Shown: in pieces, positions 22,854 to 32,190 of the stretch
Layout: the number at the start of each line of letters is the position of its first letter
How positions within the stretch are numbered: the first letter of the stretch is position 1
Source of the DNA: JAOAPY01 sp041492185
Lineage (GTDB): Bacteria > Acidobacteriota > Blastocatellia > Pyrinomonadales > Pyrinomonadaceae
Assembly (NCBI GenBank): GCA_041492185.1
Contig: JBGPWL010000009.1
Coordinates: 1-64,000 of the forward strand
Direction of reading: 5' to 3'
DNA: 64,000 bases
Made by a program: the position numbers and the translations under genes
Notes under the pieces: generated by a model
The model's input: only the letters and a program-made list of their open reading frames with translations
Database searches by the model: none
What the model was told of the DNA's origin: nothing

Positions 22854-25800
22854 TCAAAAACTCGATTTGACGACCAGCACGATCGTCCGCGCAGGCACGA
22901 CTGTATCCACCGCGGAGCCGAAACCCGGCGCGCCAATGACCCTGATTGGCAGGCCAAAGTTGGCGCGGTTGAAGAGATTGAAAAACTCCGCCCGAAACAA
23001 AAGGTTCTTCGTTTCCCCAAACCTGAGGGTCCTGCTAACTGACAGATCAAGATCGATCAAGTTATCGCCGCGAGCCGTGTTGCGGCCTACTGCACCATTC
23101 TGTCGGAAGGTGAAGAAATCAGTAAGCTGCCGCCCCGGAGCGAGAACAATTCGTTGCGGTCCGTGACCGGTAAGAAAGATGAGTCCGTTAGTAGTCGAGG
23201 GTCGATCAGTTAGATTGCCGTCGAAGTTGGCATCCACCGGAAGATTGAGCGTGAACGGCTGGCCCGTGTTCGCCTGAAGAATCGAAGCGACTTGCCAGTT
23301 CCTTAGCAACCTGCCTGCGCCGCTTGAATTGCGGTAGAACGGCAAGTCCCACAACAGCGAAGCAACAAAGCGGTGACGGACGTCGAAATTCGCATCGCCG
23401 CGCTCAGCTCGGAAGTTGAACGAGTCCTGAGCGATGACGGGCGCGCCGGCGATTGGAAAAAGATCCGAGACATCATCAATCGCGTGCGACCAGGTGTAGG
23501 CGGCTGTGAACTGATAGTTATGGCTGTACCGTTTGCGGGCTTCGACTTGCAGCGCGTGATAGCTTGAATTGGCTTTGTTTTCAAAGATCTGATAAGGACC
23601 AAGCAGAAAGTTTGGCCGCTGAGGCTTGAGGGCTGCATTAACATTTACTATCGTTGGATCAAGGGGTTGGGCGTTGAGCGAGATGCTCGGAATTATCTCC
23701 TTGCCGAGGTTGGGAGTAGTTAAGCGTGTTAGCTTTGTACCTTTCGTACCTACATAGGCGATGGAGAGCAGATAGCCACGCGAGATCTCGCGCTCCGCGG
23801 TGAGGTGCCACTGCTGCGCATAAGGCGCGCGCAGTTTCTTCTCGGGTAGAGTGAAGGCTAACCCATTGCCGGAGTTGAAAAGGTGTCCAATCACCGGTGC
23901 AAAGTCCTGAGGCAGAAGGCCGAATTGGTTGCACGTCCCAAATTGATTGCAGGGTGTTTGAGCAAGTAAGAGAGCAAAGTGCGAGATTTGATCAAAGGCC
24001 ACGAATCGTGCTGGATTGTTAAAAGCAAAGGGGTTGGGGGAAGCCGCACCCGGATCAAAACTGAACTGAATCTCATTTGGAAAAACGTTGCGCGATTGAC
24101 TGATAACCGCTCCGAGAATTGTGTCATAGTAGGTTCCAAAGCCGCCTCGTATTACTGTTCTTCCTTTATCATCGACTGACCAGGCGAAGCCTACGCGCGG
24201 AGCGAATTTGAGATAGTCAGGGTCATAAATCCTTCGGCGACCGTCGAGTATCCTGCGGTATGCACCGAGGGTGGCATCAAACTGATCGCTAGTGCGAAAA
24301 ATGTTGAAAATGGATAGGCCCGAAGGCGGTAAATTCTCCAGCGCCAGCGCGCGCTCGATGCGACGATTTACCTCGCGCGGCACCGTGTTGTATTCGTACC
24401 GCAAACCGTAATCAAGAACCAATCTTCGCCCGATGCGCCAGTTATCGTTGAGGAATCCATGAAATTCAGAGAAGCGCAGGCCAATGGTTGAATCCGGAGC
24501 ACCGAGCGTGATGGTCTGCAAGACTGAGGATGGAATGCCCAGAGCGGCAACCTGCACTCCGGGAATCACCGTTGTGTCGTTCAATAAGCCATAGCCAAAG
24601 ATTGCCTCCGGACGATAGAGTCGATCCATGACGCTATTCAACTGATAGCGACGAATGTTGACTCCAAACTTGATTGAATGTTTCCCGGTCAACCATGAGA
24701 CTGAGTCCGCGTACTGGAAGGTATTGCTCGCGCGACGCTGCGGGAAGGTGAAGGCATTCACGCCAACGGGACTAAACGGCTCAATCAGCAGTTCGCCCAG
24801 AGGACCTGTGTCCGCCGTGCCGTGGTTCACCTGGTGACCAGCGGGACTCAGCAAAAAGTCGACGGCGCTGGATTTAGCCGAAAAGATAAATGGATTGTTG
24901 AGGTACTCAAACAAATTCAGTCGGGTGCGGCCAAAGGAAAAGCGAGCCTGGTTAGAAATAGTCTGGCCGAGGGCTTTGTCAAAGATGAGCGAGAAATTAT
25001 GCGACCGGGTTCGGGAATTTAGTGTCGAACGAATCGCTTCGTTAACGCTCGGCAGAACGCGGGAATCGTCCGCAAAATTATAACGACCGGTTAATGAACT
25101 GCTCGAAGTTACCTGATGCGTCAATTTGAGCGAAGCAATATTGCCACCACTATCCGCGGGTATTCTCTGCGTAAACGTGTTTAGTCCGTATGGGCCAGCG
25201 GGATTGTTAGGCAACGGATATAAACTAAGCACCCTGAGCCCTAAAGGCAGAGCATCTACGAACTCGACCGGAGGGCTGATTCCATGGAAGAAGGTCCAGA
25301 ATGGGACTCCACCCTGGAACTTTCGCTCTGCAATCGTTGGTGTCGAGAAGTGCTCAGTTGTAGATGCTCTGGTTTGATCGTGTTCGTAACTGAAGAAAAA
25401 CTGTGTGCGATTGCGGATGATTGGTCCGCCAAGGTTAACGCCCAGGTTCGTGCGCGTAAGTGGCGGTTTTCCTCCGGTGTCAAAGAAGTTTCGCGCGTTC
25501 AATCGTGAATCAGTAAAGAACGCATATAGTTGTCCGTGATATTTCTTCCCACCATACTTCGTGACAGCATTGACCTGCGATCCAAAGTTGCGGCCAAGCT
25601 CTGTATCCCAAAGCAGCGTAGAAATCGAAACCTCTTTGACCGATTCGATTGGCTGGGGAACTAAGGCTACGAAGCCCTGGCGACGAACACCTACATCGGG
25701 ATCGTTATTGTCTGAGCCGTCCACTGAGAAATTGTTCGAGCGTGCACGCATACCGTTGACCGAGAACTCTCCCGCAGTTCCGATGCCGAACCCCACTCCC

Positions 25801-26798
25801 GGCCCACGCACTCCCGGCGTGTAAGGCGGAGGCGCGACCCCGGGCATAAGGAGCGCAAATTCGTCGAAGCTGCGCATCGCCGTTGTGCCGCCAACCGGCA
25901 AGGAGTTGATTTGTCGTTCGGAAAAATTGCTGGTGCGCGCGGCATCAGTCGTGTTCACGAGCGCGGCGGCGCTTTCCCCGTCCTGATATTGCGTGCCGGT
26001 TGAAGTCGGTTTTTGCGCAGGAGTGTTTGGCTGACGCGCCGTCACCGGTTGTCCTGCGGCGCTGGATGCTGGGCGGAAGTTCACCCGCTGAAACTCGGGT
26101 GCCTGGACGTCTGGCCGGTTCATTTGATTGCCGGAGGAATAACTCCGCGTTTCGCGCAGGCGACCAGGAAACAAGATCTCCAGGAATTGAGTCGCTGCCG
26201 ATTCCTCGCTGAGTGAAACGGTGGAGGTTCCCGAGAACTCACCGCGCGCGCCCGTCCACGAAGCGGCGATAACGTAAACGCCCGGCTCAAGATCGGCGAT
26301 GCTGTATTCACCTTTCTGGTTTGTAAATGCCTGGCCAACCACATTTCCGTCCTCAGCGACAACGACGACTTTGGCGTTAGGCATGATGCGAGCTGAGGAA
26401 TCAACAACCCTTCCGTTCAACTTGGCCGTCGCGAGAGTGAACAGCGGCAGCCTTATGACATTTCTTTGATTGAACTGGACGGGAAAGCTTTTGATCGTCT
26501 GCTCTCGAAATTTCTCTCTCGAAGCGGTGATCTTATAGGTGCCCGGCGGCAGGTTGAAGAGCGCGTAGTTTCCGTTGTCGTCAGTTCTGGTCGCGCGGAG
26601 GTTACCGTTCTCTTCGTTTTCAACGGTGACCTTAGTTTCCGGCAAACCTTTGCCCTGCTTATCGCGGACCGCGCCGAGCAGTGTCCCCGAGGTTGTCTGC
26701 GCCATGAGGCGCAGGCTGGGAACGAGGCTTGAAAGGATGAGAATCAAGCCGATGACTGCAACCCTTTGCCCAACTGATGCCAATAGACGCCTGAGCAT
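22854..26798 (-). CDS. Large TonB-dependent receptor with N-terminal carboxypeptidase-regulatory domains
   Basis: Outer-membrane transporter of the Oar/SusC-like type abundant in Acidobacteriota, 1314 residues from the ATG at 26798 (AAAGGGG upstream). The signal peptide ends near SLRLMAQ. Two Cna_B/CarboxypepD_reg domains follow: GTLLGAVRDKQGKGLPETKVTVENEENGNLRATRTDDNGNYALFNLPPGTYKITA, and ATAKLNGRVVDSSARIMPNAKVVV to EPGVYVIAAS. Then come a low-complexity linker, a plug domain (ERQINSLPVGGTTAMRSFDEFALLMPGV) and a long beta-barrel ending in the aromatic IVLVVKSSF expected of outer-membrane proteins. The substrate is unknown; polymer or siderophore uptake are both possible. It converges on mlaD. 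Confidence 0.92.
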   Translation of the reverse strand: MLRRLLASVGQRVAVIGLILILSSLVPSLRLMAQTTSGTLLGAVRDKQGKGLPETKVTVENEENGNLRATRTDDNGNYALFNLPPGTYKITASREKFREQTIKSFPVQFNQRNVIRLPLFTLATAKLNGRVVDSSARIMPNAKVVVVAEDGNVVGQAFTNQKGEYSIADLEPGVYVIAASWTGARGEFSGTSTVSLSEESAATQFLEILFPGRLRETRSYSSGNQMNRPDVQAPEFQRVNFRPASSAAGQPVTARQPNTPAQKPTSTGTQYQDGESAAALVNTTDAARTSNFSERQINSLPVGGTTAMRSFDEFALLMPGVAPPPYTPGVRGPGVGFGIGTAGEFSVNGMRARSNNFSVDGSDNNDPDVGVRRQGFVALVPQPIESVKEVSISTLLWDTELGRNFGSQVNAVTKYGGKKYHGQLYAFFTDSRLNARNFFDTGGKPPLTRTNLGVNLGGPIIRNRTQFFFSYEHDQTRASTTEHFSTPTIAERKFQGGVPFWTFFHGISPPVEFVDALPLGLRVLSLYPLPNNPAGPYGLNTFTQRIPADSGGNIASLKLTHQVTSSSSLTGRYNFADDSRVLPSVNEAIRSTLNSRTRSHNFSLIFDKALGQTISNQARFSFGRTRLNLFEYLNNPFIFSAKSSAVDFLLSPAGHQVNHGTADTGPLGELLIEPFSPVGVNAFTFPQRRASNTFQYADSVSWLTGKHSIKFGVNIRRYQLNSVMDRLYRPEAIFGYGLLNDTTVIPGVQVAALGIPSSVLQTITLGAPDSTIGLRFSEFHGFLNDNWRIGRRLVLDYGLRYEYNTVPREVNRRIERALALENLPPSGLSIFNIFRTSDQFDATLGAYRRILDGRRRIYDPDYLKFAPRVGFAWSVDDKGRTVIRGGFGTYYDTILGAVISQSRNVFPNEIQFSFDPGAASPNPFAFNNPARFVAFDQISHFALLLAQTPCNQFGTCNQFGLLPQDFAPVIGHLFNSGNGLAFTLPEKKLRAPYAQQWHLTAEREISRGYLLSIAYVGTKGTKLTRLTTPNLGKEIIPSISLNAQPLDPTIVNVNAALKPQRPNFLLGPYQIFENKANSSYHALQVEARKRYSHNYQFTAAYTWSHAIDDVSDLFPIAGAPVIAQDSFNFRAERGDANFDVRHRFVASLLWDLPFYRNSSGAGRLLRNWQVASILQANTGQPFTLNLPVDANFDGNLTDRPSTTNGLIFLTGHGPQRIVLAPGRQLTDFFTFRQNGAVGRNTARGDNLIDLDLSVSRTLRFGETKNLLFRAEFFNLFNRANFGLPIRVIGAPGFGSAVDTVVPARTIVLVVKSSF

Positions 26799-27341
26799 GA
26801 GTAAGCCCCTTTCTCCACTTGCCTTCTGGGCTTTGGCTTTTTTTAAGCCTGGGATTAGTTTCTCTTTTCTGACAAAGAGCCGCACGATGCTTGGCCGAAC
26901 TCGGGTGGAGCGAGCGATATTCTCAACTTCGGCTGGTTAAGGCTGGGATCTCATTCTTTGCTGGACTTTATGCGCAAAGGCTGAGGAACGCAGTCTCAAA
27001 GAAGCCAGTTCAACCCCAAAAGACAGTCCGCTGTCTCGAAGTTGAATCGCCGGCATTTCAAGAGTTCAGGAGCGGGCCCAGCATACCGCAGGCGAGGTTT
27101 CGATGCAATGAATTCACGACGTGCCCGGGTGGTCGCGCTCGGAGTTGAGGCCCAGCCTTATTGAGCCGGTGTCAAAACTCAACCGTGACGAGTTCAAGTC
27201 GTCAACTTTAACGCAAAGTACGCTAAGGGAATTCGCAAAGTACCGCAAAGGGGTTTTCCTCTGCGACCCTTGCGCAAACCTCTGCGACCTTTGCGGTGAA
27301 GTTAGATATTCGTTGTCGCTCACTTTAGTTTTGACACAGCC
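26799..27341. other. Intergenic region holding a CGCAAAG inverted repeat
   Basis: This spacer contains the upstream leader of the TonB receptor gene (leftward) and, at 27203-27304, a degenerate inverted repeat built from ACGCAAAGTACGCTAAGG, TTCGCAAAGTACCGCAAAGG and complementary CCTCTGCGACCCTTGCGC / CCTCTGCGACCTTTGCGG units. The element lies just downstream of the TIR gene's far end and could act as a hairpin barrier. I see no credible gene here. Confidence 0.6.
27203..27304. repeat. CGCAAAG-type palindromic repeat
   Basis: Left-hand units AACGCAAAGTACGCTAAGG and CGCAAAGTACCGCAAAGG are matched on the right by CCTCTGCGACCCTTGCGC and CCTCTGCGACCTTTGCGG in inverse orientation, bounded by AACTTTAA and GAAGTT. 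A more degraded relative lies at 7389-7508. Confidence 0.7.
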
Positions 27342-28640
27342 TTATTGCGGCGGTTTTATGCCCGGAGGCCGCACATACAGATCATCAACTGAAAACTTCT
27401 CAATACCAAATGCGCGAAAGCCGATACTGCCAGTTGGAAATTTATTCTCGGCGTCCGTATCGTCACCCAGGTTGATCAAGACGCCCGTCTCCGCCGGGGT
27501 GATTGTGTGAATGATATGGTTCTTTTCCGCTTTGATAGTGATTTCGTATTGACCGCCAGCCTTAAGATTCGCGATTACCGGGACGGAGTTCCTGAAGTCT
27601 GTCGGGCCGACCTTATTGTCGTGCACAACGTAAGTGAGAAAGCGGTTCGCATATTGTCCTTCCGGACCTGACAGGTAAAAGAGGTAGTAATTGCCCGGAT
27701 CTTGCTGCACGCGTAAGGCCCACGCCGCACCGGCGGCATTCTCCAACTGGAGATGAAACCCCATCTCGAAGTCACCGTAGTTGACCTTGCGAACAAAGCC
27801 GAGCGCCGACTGGTTTTCAATTAGCAAGCGACCCTTCTTAGTGATGGTCCAACCCGAAGGCGGCGCCTGCCAGCGACTCAGATTAAGAAACTCCTCGCCG
27901 AACTCAGTTGATGTGAGAACCGGTGGAGCTGGCGGCGGCTCGTGTCTGAGTTTGCTGAAGGTTATCGCCCCGCCGATAAGCACAACGAGAACGACTGGAA
28001 TTAATGTTAAGTAAAGCTTCTTCTTAGAACTTAATCTCGCCGTCTTTGACTTGCGCCGGGTACCTTCCGAATCAGCCACGTAGTCAGAGCGACTGCTCGG
28101 GGCCGACTCAGTTCGAGGTGAGGTCAATGCAAGTTGTCCAGTGACCCTGGCAACAATGGTCCTGTTCGCCGCCTCAAGCTCGCCGGGTACGACCAGCGCC
28201 CACTTTAACGTTTCGCATATTCTTACCAACTCATTATTTAACTTTGCAGACTTAAGCGTGTCGAGAGGTTTTGCGGGATCGTTGACTGCCTGATAATGCC
28301 TGATTTCGGTCTCGGTAAATGCGCTGGCGCTTACCGCCACCCAGAGAATAGTAAGGCCTTCTTTACCAGCGGCCTCGAGCAAGGCGGGCAACTCGTGACT
28401 TACCACGAAGTCGGAGGCGAGAAAATTCGGACTGACCAGTAGCAGGGCGACCCTGGCCGACGCCAGGGCTGTCTCTATTTCTTCGCGCCATTTCGCGCCC
28501 GCTCCGATTTTGGTGTCGTCCCAAACCTGAATCTTATTCGCCCGCTCGAAAGGCTTGAGGTGCATCCGGAGCTTCTGTAACCACTTCTGATCTTTGTGGC
28601 TATAACTTATGAAGACTTGATCGCGAACAACTGTGCTCAT
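27342..28640 (-). CDS. TIR-domain protein with membrane helix and C-terminal sugar-hydrolase-like domain
   Basis: A 432-residue protein from the ATG at 28640; an in-frame TTG 18 codons upstream is the alternative. The N-terminal TIR domain runs over about residues 8-150: VFISYSHKD, then SPNFLASDFVVSHELPALLEAA with the probable catalytic Glu at residue 83. A basic linker leads to one membrane helix (about 209-228). The C-terminal region (about 245-425) resembles a concanavalin/LamG or DUF1080 (3-keto-disaccharide hydrolase) beta-sandwich: GDFEMGFHLQLENAAGAAWALRV, then YEITIKAEKNHIIHTI and GSIGFRAFG. TIR domains often cleave NAD in anti-phage systems; this transmembrane layout would place TIR inside and the sandwich outside. 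It is solitary on its strand. Confidence 0.8.
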   Translation of the reverse strand: MSTVVRDQVFISYSHKDQKWLQKLRMHLKPFERANKIQVWDDTKIGAGAKWREEIETALASARVALLLVSPNFLASDFVVSHELPALLEAAGKEGLTILWVAVSASAFTETEIRHYQAVNDPAKPLDTLKSAKLNNELVRICETLKWALVVPGELEAANRTIVARVTGQLALTSPRTESAPSSRSDYVADSEGTRRKSKTARLSSKKKLYLTLIPVVLVVLIGGAITFSKLRHEPPPAPPVLTSTEFGEEFLNLSRWQAPPSGWTITKKGRLLIENQSALGFVRKVNYGDFEMGFHLQLENAAGAAWALRVQQDPGNYYLFYLSGPEGQYANRFLTYVVHDNKVGPTDFRNSVPVIANLKAGGQYEITIKAEKNHIIHTITPAETGVLINLGDDTDAENKFPTGSIGFRAFGIEKFSVDDLYVRPPGIKPPQ

Positions 28641-28810
28641 GACGATAAGTTGATCTACATAGATCGATGCGAGTGCGAGAAGATCTGCTGCCAACTCCGT
28701 GACCGTGACATCTTAGACGAGTTCTGTTGCGTACGCTAGAAGAGGTTGAATCAAGGCAGGACTCGGTGCGCTTTTTGACCTCAGCCTTCGGGCAATTTCC
28801 GCAACAGCGG

Positions 28811-29944
28811 TTAGCTTGATTTCTGCACGAGCACCTGAAAACTTGTCGCCATGCCGCCGGGAAGAATCATCTCGCGCGCGCTGGTGCGAAGCTGTAATTT
28901 TTCGGCCTCGTCTCGAGTCTCACCAACCATCAATTCCAATTCTTCGAGCAAGCCTGAGCTTAGTAGGAATCGATCCTGTCGTTCGAACTCGACGACTTCG
29001 AGACCGCACTGCTCGCTCACTCGCTTGACGAAGGTCCAGTCAATCGTCGTGGTAATGTCTTGCTCGCCAGGCCGTGCTAAAACGTCAGCGACAAACTGAT
29101 GGCGATGAAAAGCCCGCAACGTTCCTTCCCGGCGCTCAGGCGCACCATACAGGTCCGGCGCTTCTGCTCCGTAATCGATCGTGATGAGATAACCGTTGCG
29201 AAGCTTTGCGTCAACCCGCTCGAGCCATTCTCCGATTCCAAAATTGATCTCGGCGATCTGACCTTCGGCAAGACGCACGTCTTCCGTTTCAAGATACGCA
29301 GCAAGTCGTGGCGTGGAAGGGGTACCAACATTCCACTCGAAAGTTCCAGCTTCATTCAATCCAACATAAAACTCGCAGAGCCGCCCATCCCGCACAGTGA
29401 CGCGATTAACAGGAAAAGCGTCCAAGAGCTCGTTCGAAAAAACGATCCCCGGATCGATCAACTCCAGTTCATCCAACTCGGCGAATGCGACGCGGTCACC
29501 AAATCTCGCGAGTCTCTCTCGCGCTTTGGCGCGGGAATCCGCGCCGGCTTCGACGATGACATAGCGCGTCGTGGCAAAAACTTTCGGAAACCGACGCTGC
29601 AATGTTTCAAGAACACCTTCAGCAAAGTAGCCCGCGCCGGCTCCCGCTTCAACAACGGTCCAATGCGAGGGCGAGCCTAACTCAACGTGAAGCTTCGCGA
29701 AGTAGCGAGCGAACGTGGCAGCAAAGAGCGGGCTGCGTTCCGAGCTCGTGCGATAGTCGCCTTCCCTGCCCCAGCGCTCGCGATCGTTGCGGCAGTAATA
29801 GCCCTCGCGCTCGTCGTAAAGCGCAGCGTCCATCCAATCGCGAAAAGTAATCGGACCTTCGCGTCTGGTTCGTGCGCGCAGCGCTTCAGCGAGCGGCGTT
29901 TGATTGAGGACAGCTTGATCGACTGCGCTCATGGTTGTTCGCAT
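28811..29944 (-). CDS. SAM-dependent methyltransferase, MidA/NDUFAF7 family
   Basis: Class I methyltransferase of the COG1565 family, 377 residues. Eukaryotic NDUFAF7 methylates an Arg of a complex I subunit; the bacterial substrate is not established. Diagnostic segments are GPITFRDWMDAALYDEREGYYC near the N-terminus, GDYRTSSERSPLFAATFARYF, the SAM loop VVEAGAGAGYFAEGVL, FSNELLDAFPVNRV, and LITIDYGAEAPDLYG. The C-terminus has FLLSSGLLEELE. It starts at adjacent ATGs (29944 or 29932). Its neighbours give no clue to the target. The family assignment is secure. Confidence 0.92.
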   Translation of the reverse strand: MRTTMSAVDQAVLNQTPLAEALRARTRREGPITFRDWMDAALYDEREGYYCRNDRERWGREGDYRTSSERSPLFAATFARYFAKLHVELGSPSHWTVVEAGAGAGYFAEGVLETLQRRFPKVFATTRYVIVEAGADSRAKARERLARFGDRVAFAELDELELIDPGIVFSNELLDAFPVNRVTVRDGRLCEFYVGLNEAGTFEWNVGTPSTPRLAAYLETEDVRLAEGQIAEINFGIGEWLERVDAKLRNGYLITIDYGAEAPDLYGAPERREGTLRAFHRHQFVADVLARPGEQDITTTIDWTFVKRVSEQCGLEVVEFERQDRFLLSSGLLEELELMVGETRDEAEKLQLRTSAREMILPGGMATSFQVLVQKSS

Positions 29945-30005
29945 TCCAAATGAAATGATCTTACTTCGGAGGGCTGCAAGTGTACGGCGTTGGATCCGTC
30001 AAGCC

Positions 30006-30569
30006 CTAATTGTTCGAGCGTCGGTCGTCCTGATCATCGAGCAATCGCGTCGTGCTCTCGGTCACACTCGGCGGCTGGAGAATCTCGGCGGTATTTGGTC
30101 GCGGCCTCCACCCGGACGCCGGATTTGCGGACGACGGCGGCAATGCCGAACCGCGCATCGGTGGGCCCATCTGCGCCGGTGTCCTCGGCGGTAGATAGGA
30201 AGTAGAAATGAATGACCGCTGTGCTCCTTCTTCGAAGAGACCGGCGTAAAGCATTCTCAGCGCGCCGCCAAGGAAGAGGAGTATTGCGGACAGCGCGGTC
30301 AGGAATCCAAAGATGTTAACGTCAGTCCATCCGTAGAGAACGCCCAATGCGGGTACAACCAGCGCGCCCGATAGAAATACCAACCCGCCCTGCTTCACTC
30401 CCTTGCGCCGCGGCGAGATCTCATTTGTTCCTGACGGTTCGGCGCGCAGAATTGGGAGCAATCCGCCGTTGGCGACCAACTGCATGACGCCATCAAGCGG
30501 GAAGCCGCAGCGCGAGCAGAACCTTACAATATCCGCTGCTTGTTGTTGGCCACACTGAGGGCAATGCAT
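30006..30569 (-). CDS. Zinc-ribbon membrane protein
   Basis: A 187-residue protein. It begins with a zinc-ribbon (MHCPQCGQQQAADIVRFCSRCGFPL, two Cys-x2-Cys pairs). A linker precedes two membrane helices, GLVFLSGALVVPALGVLYG (about residues 62-80) and FGFLTALSAILLFLGGALRMLY. The Pro/Ser-rich tail is disordered (PPRTPAQMGPPM to TRLLDDQDD). The arrangement is common in Blastocatellia and other soil bacteria, with no assigned function. Topology predicts the ribbon and tail on the same, probably cytoplasmic, side. It lies in a run of unrelated minus-strand genes. Confidence 0.8.
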   Translation of the reverse strand: MHCPQCGQQQAADIVRFCSRCGFPLDGVMQLVANGGLLPILRAEPSGTNEISPRRKGVKQGGLVFLSGALVVPALGVLYGWTDVNIFGFLTALSAILLFLGGALRMLYAGLFEEGAQRSFISTSYLPPRTPAQMGPPMRGSALPPSSANPASGWRPRPNTAEILQPPSVTESTTRLLDDQDDRRSNN

Positions 30570-30678
30570 TAGGGAGACCCCTCACATCATCCGAAAAACT
30601 TCGCGCAATGAAGCGGGCGAGTTAAACTGCGAATACGACTAACCGCAGAAAAACGTTCAAGGTGAAAATGCCGAAGGC

Positions 30679-31179
30679 TCAAACATCCGTCACGAATCTC
30701 TGAGTCGCAACGGCGCGCCCCTGAAAGTCGCCGGCCCGTATAAGCGTTTCCAAAAGCAGGCTTATCAACGATCGCGTATCGCCGGAAGGAACTGAAACCT
30801 CCTTCAAGAGATCGCTGTCTCGCGAAAACCGATTGAAAGCCAGCTTGCGAGTCGTTTCGACTTCCTCAAGATACTCGATCACGCGTTCCCGCGTCGATAA
30901 GTTTTCCGGCAACGTCCACTCAAACGGATCGTCCCAGAGATTTGAAGTTATTCCCCCAAAGGTCTGTTCAACTGCCGCTGCGCTGCGCAAGAGGTTTTCG
31001 CCCACCGAGTGAACGGGCGACTCGCGGGCCATCCCTCTTACCGCCCGATAGAAGATCTCAATCGACGTTGTCTTAACTAACTGACAAGAACGAGCATGAA
31101 GGCGCGCAAACTCTTCATCAAGCGCGTTGATGATTTTTCGACTACTTCCCGTTTGCGCGCTTTCGCTTTGCTCATCCAC
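30679..31179 (-). CDS. Conserved hypothetical helical protein
   Basis: A 166-residue soluble protein I cannot assign with confidence. It is mainly alpha-helical: DEEFARLHARSCQLVKTTSIEIFYRAVRG, then SVGENLLRSAAAVEQTFGGITSNLWDDPFEWTLPENLSTRERVIEYLEEVETTRKLAFNRF, then SGDTRSLISLLLETLIRAGDFQGRAVATQRF. The helix spacing is reminiscent of DinB/YfiT four-helix bundles, but the metal-binding His residues are not obvious. There is no signal peptide. It is flanked by the zinc-ribbon membrane protein and a small lipoprotein on the same strand. Confidence 0.7.
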   Translation of the reverse strand: MDEQSESAQTGSSRKIINALDEEFARLHARSCQLVKTTSIEIFYRAVRGMARESPVHSVGENLLRSAAAVEQTFGGITSNLWDDPFEWTLPENLSTRERVIEYLEEVETTRKLAFNRFSRDSDLLKEVSVPSGDTRSLISLLLETLIRAGDFQGRAVATQRFVTDV

Positions 31180-31224
31180 GAGTGTTCAACTGGTCAAGAG
31201 GAGAAGCGCGAGAGAAAGTGCCGG

Positions 31225-31578
31225 CTACCTTACCTGCGCCTTTCTTCCTGTCTCTTCCAAAACCGTACCAAAGCTTCTGCCGCCGAAGCTAAGCCCATTG
31301 ATAACGTGTCCCTTGACTCCAACCCTGGCGCCTTTGGACGGCACCCCGCGCCTGGTCGCGACCCAGATTCGTCCTGTGCCGTCGTCAAGTTCATACGCGC
31401 CCTGGCCCATCACGCCGTAGCTATCCGTCACGCGCCCAACAATGCCGACCTCTTTGTTACGGTAGCGTCCCGGGTCGGCGTTGATTTGCGAGATGGTAGT
31501 CTGGCTCGGGCAGGCTGTTAAGAAAAGCGTGGTTGAAATAAGCAGCGAAGCAAGGCCCAATCTTTTCAGTAAATGCAT
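31225..31578 (-). CDS. Small lipoprotein with OB-fold-like domain
   Basis: A 117-residue exported lipoprotein. The signal peptide LGLASLLISTTLFLTAC ends in a good lipobox (LTAC, Cys at residue 23). The mature part (INADPGRYRNKEVGIVGRVTDSYGVMGQGAYELDDGTGRIWVATRRGVPSKGARVGVKGHV) has the strand pattern of the OB-fold seen in nucleic-acid-binding and periplasmic BOF-type proteins: 'G-x-V-x-G-x-V', then 'Y-x-L-x-D-x-T-G-x-I-W-V'. Function unknown. A purine-rich site (AAAAGGAGA) on the minus strand precedes the ATG. Confidence 0.85.
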   Translation of the reverse strand: MHLLKRLGLASLLISTTLFLTACPSQTTISQINADPGRYRNKEVGIVGRVTDSYGVMGQGAYELDDGTGRIWVATRRGVPSKGARVGVKGHVINGLSFGGRSFGTVLEETGRKAQVR

Positions 31579-31747
31579 AGCGTCTCCTTTTGCAGTTTAG
31601 ATTCTCTCAGCGGGAGAGCGCCGCACCCGCGCCTTGCAATCAAGCACGAAGAGAAAGAGCTTGCGGCAATCAAGAGATGCATTGATTATCAAAACAGTTT
31701 TCCGCATTAACCGAATAAGACTGCAATTAGTCTCAAATCTCAACTGG

Positions 31748-31776
31748 TTCAAAGGTTATCGAAGCGATGCTATACT
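31748..31776 (+). promoter_or_regulatory. Candidate sigma-70-like promoter for the DUF433-PIN cassette
   Basis: TTCAAA at 31748-31753 and TATACT at 31771-31776 are separated by exactly 17 bases and lie about 75 bases before the DUF433 start. The -35 is weak (TTCAAA against TTGACA) and the -10 is good. There are no supporting data. Confidence 0.45.
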
Positions 31777-31851
31777 GCGCGCGTATGAAAATCCAGTTCA
31801 CTGGTTGGGTTTTCGAGGGGATAATGATAAAGCTTGGGAAAGGGGTCGCGC

Positions 31852-32187
31852 ATGAGTCTGGTAATTGAAGCTCCGCCTGTGCCACTGAGAACTGATGAGC
31901 ATGGTGTCCTGCGCGTTGGGAAGACCCGCGTGCCGCTGGATACTGTCGTTTACGCTTTTAATCAGGGCGCGTCGCCGGAAGAGATTGTAATGAGTTATCC
32001 CGCGCTCGATTTGAGTGATGTTTACGCCGTCGTTAACTATTACTTATACAACCGCGCCGAAGTCGATGCTTACCTGCTGCAGCGTGAAGCCGAAGGTGAT
32101 CGAGTTCGAGAAGAGAACGATAAGCGTTCTCCCCAGGAAGGTATACGCGAGCGACTTCTTGCCAGACGTCAAGAGAACAAGGTGTGA
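31852..32187 (+). CDS. DUF433-domain antitoxin-like protein
   Basis: About 111 residues from the ATG at 31852, preceded by AAAGGGG. The core RTDEHGVLRVGKTRVPLDTVVYAFNQGASPEEIVMSYPALDLSDVYAVVNYYLYNRAEVDAYL is a textbook DUF433 domain, a helix-turn-helix fold that acts as the antitoxin partner of PIN-domain nucleases. The charged C-terminal tail (GDRVREENDKRSPQEGIRERLLARRQ) would wrap the toxin. The PIN gene follows after three bases. Together they form a VapBC-like pair. Confidence 0.88.
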   Translation: MSLVIEAPPVPLRTDEHGVLRVGKTRVPLDTVVYAFNQGASPEEIVMSYPALDLSDVYAVVNYYLYNRAEVDAYLLQREAEGDRVREENDKRSPQEGIRERLLARRQENKV

Positions 32188-32190
32188 GCG

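Noticed and set aside
27114..27323. A 69-codon minus-strand frame in the spacer upstream of the TonB receptor.
   Set aside because: It is the translation of the CGCAAAG palindromic repeat; no domain or ribosome site.
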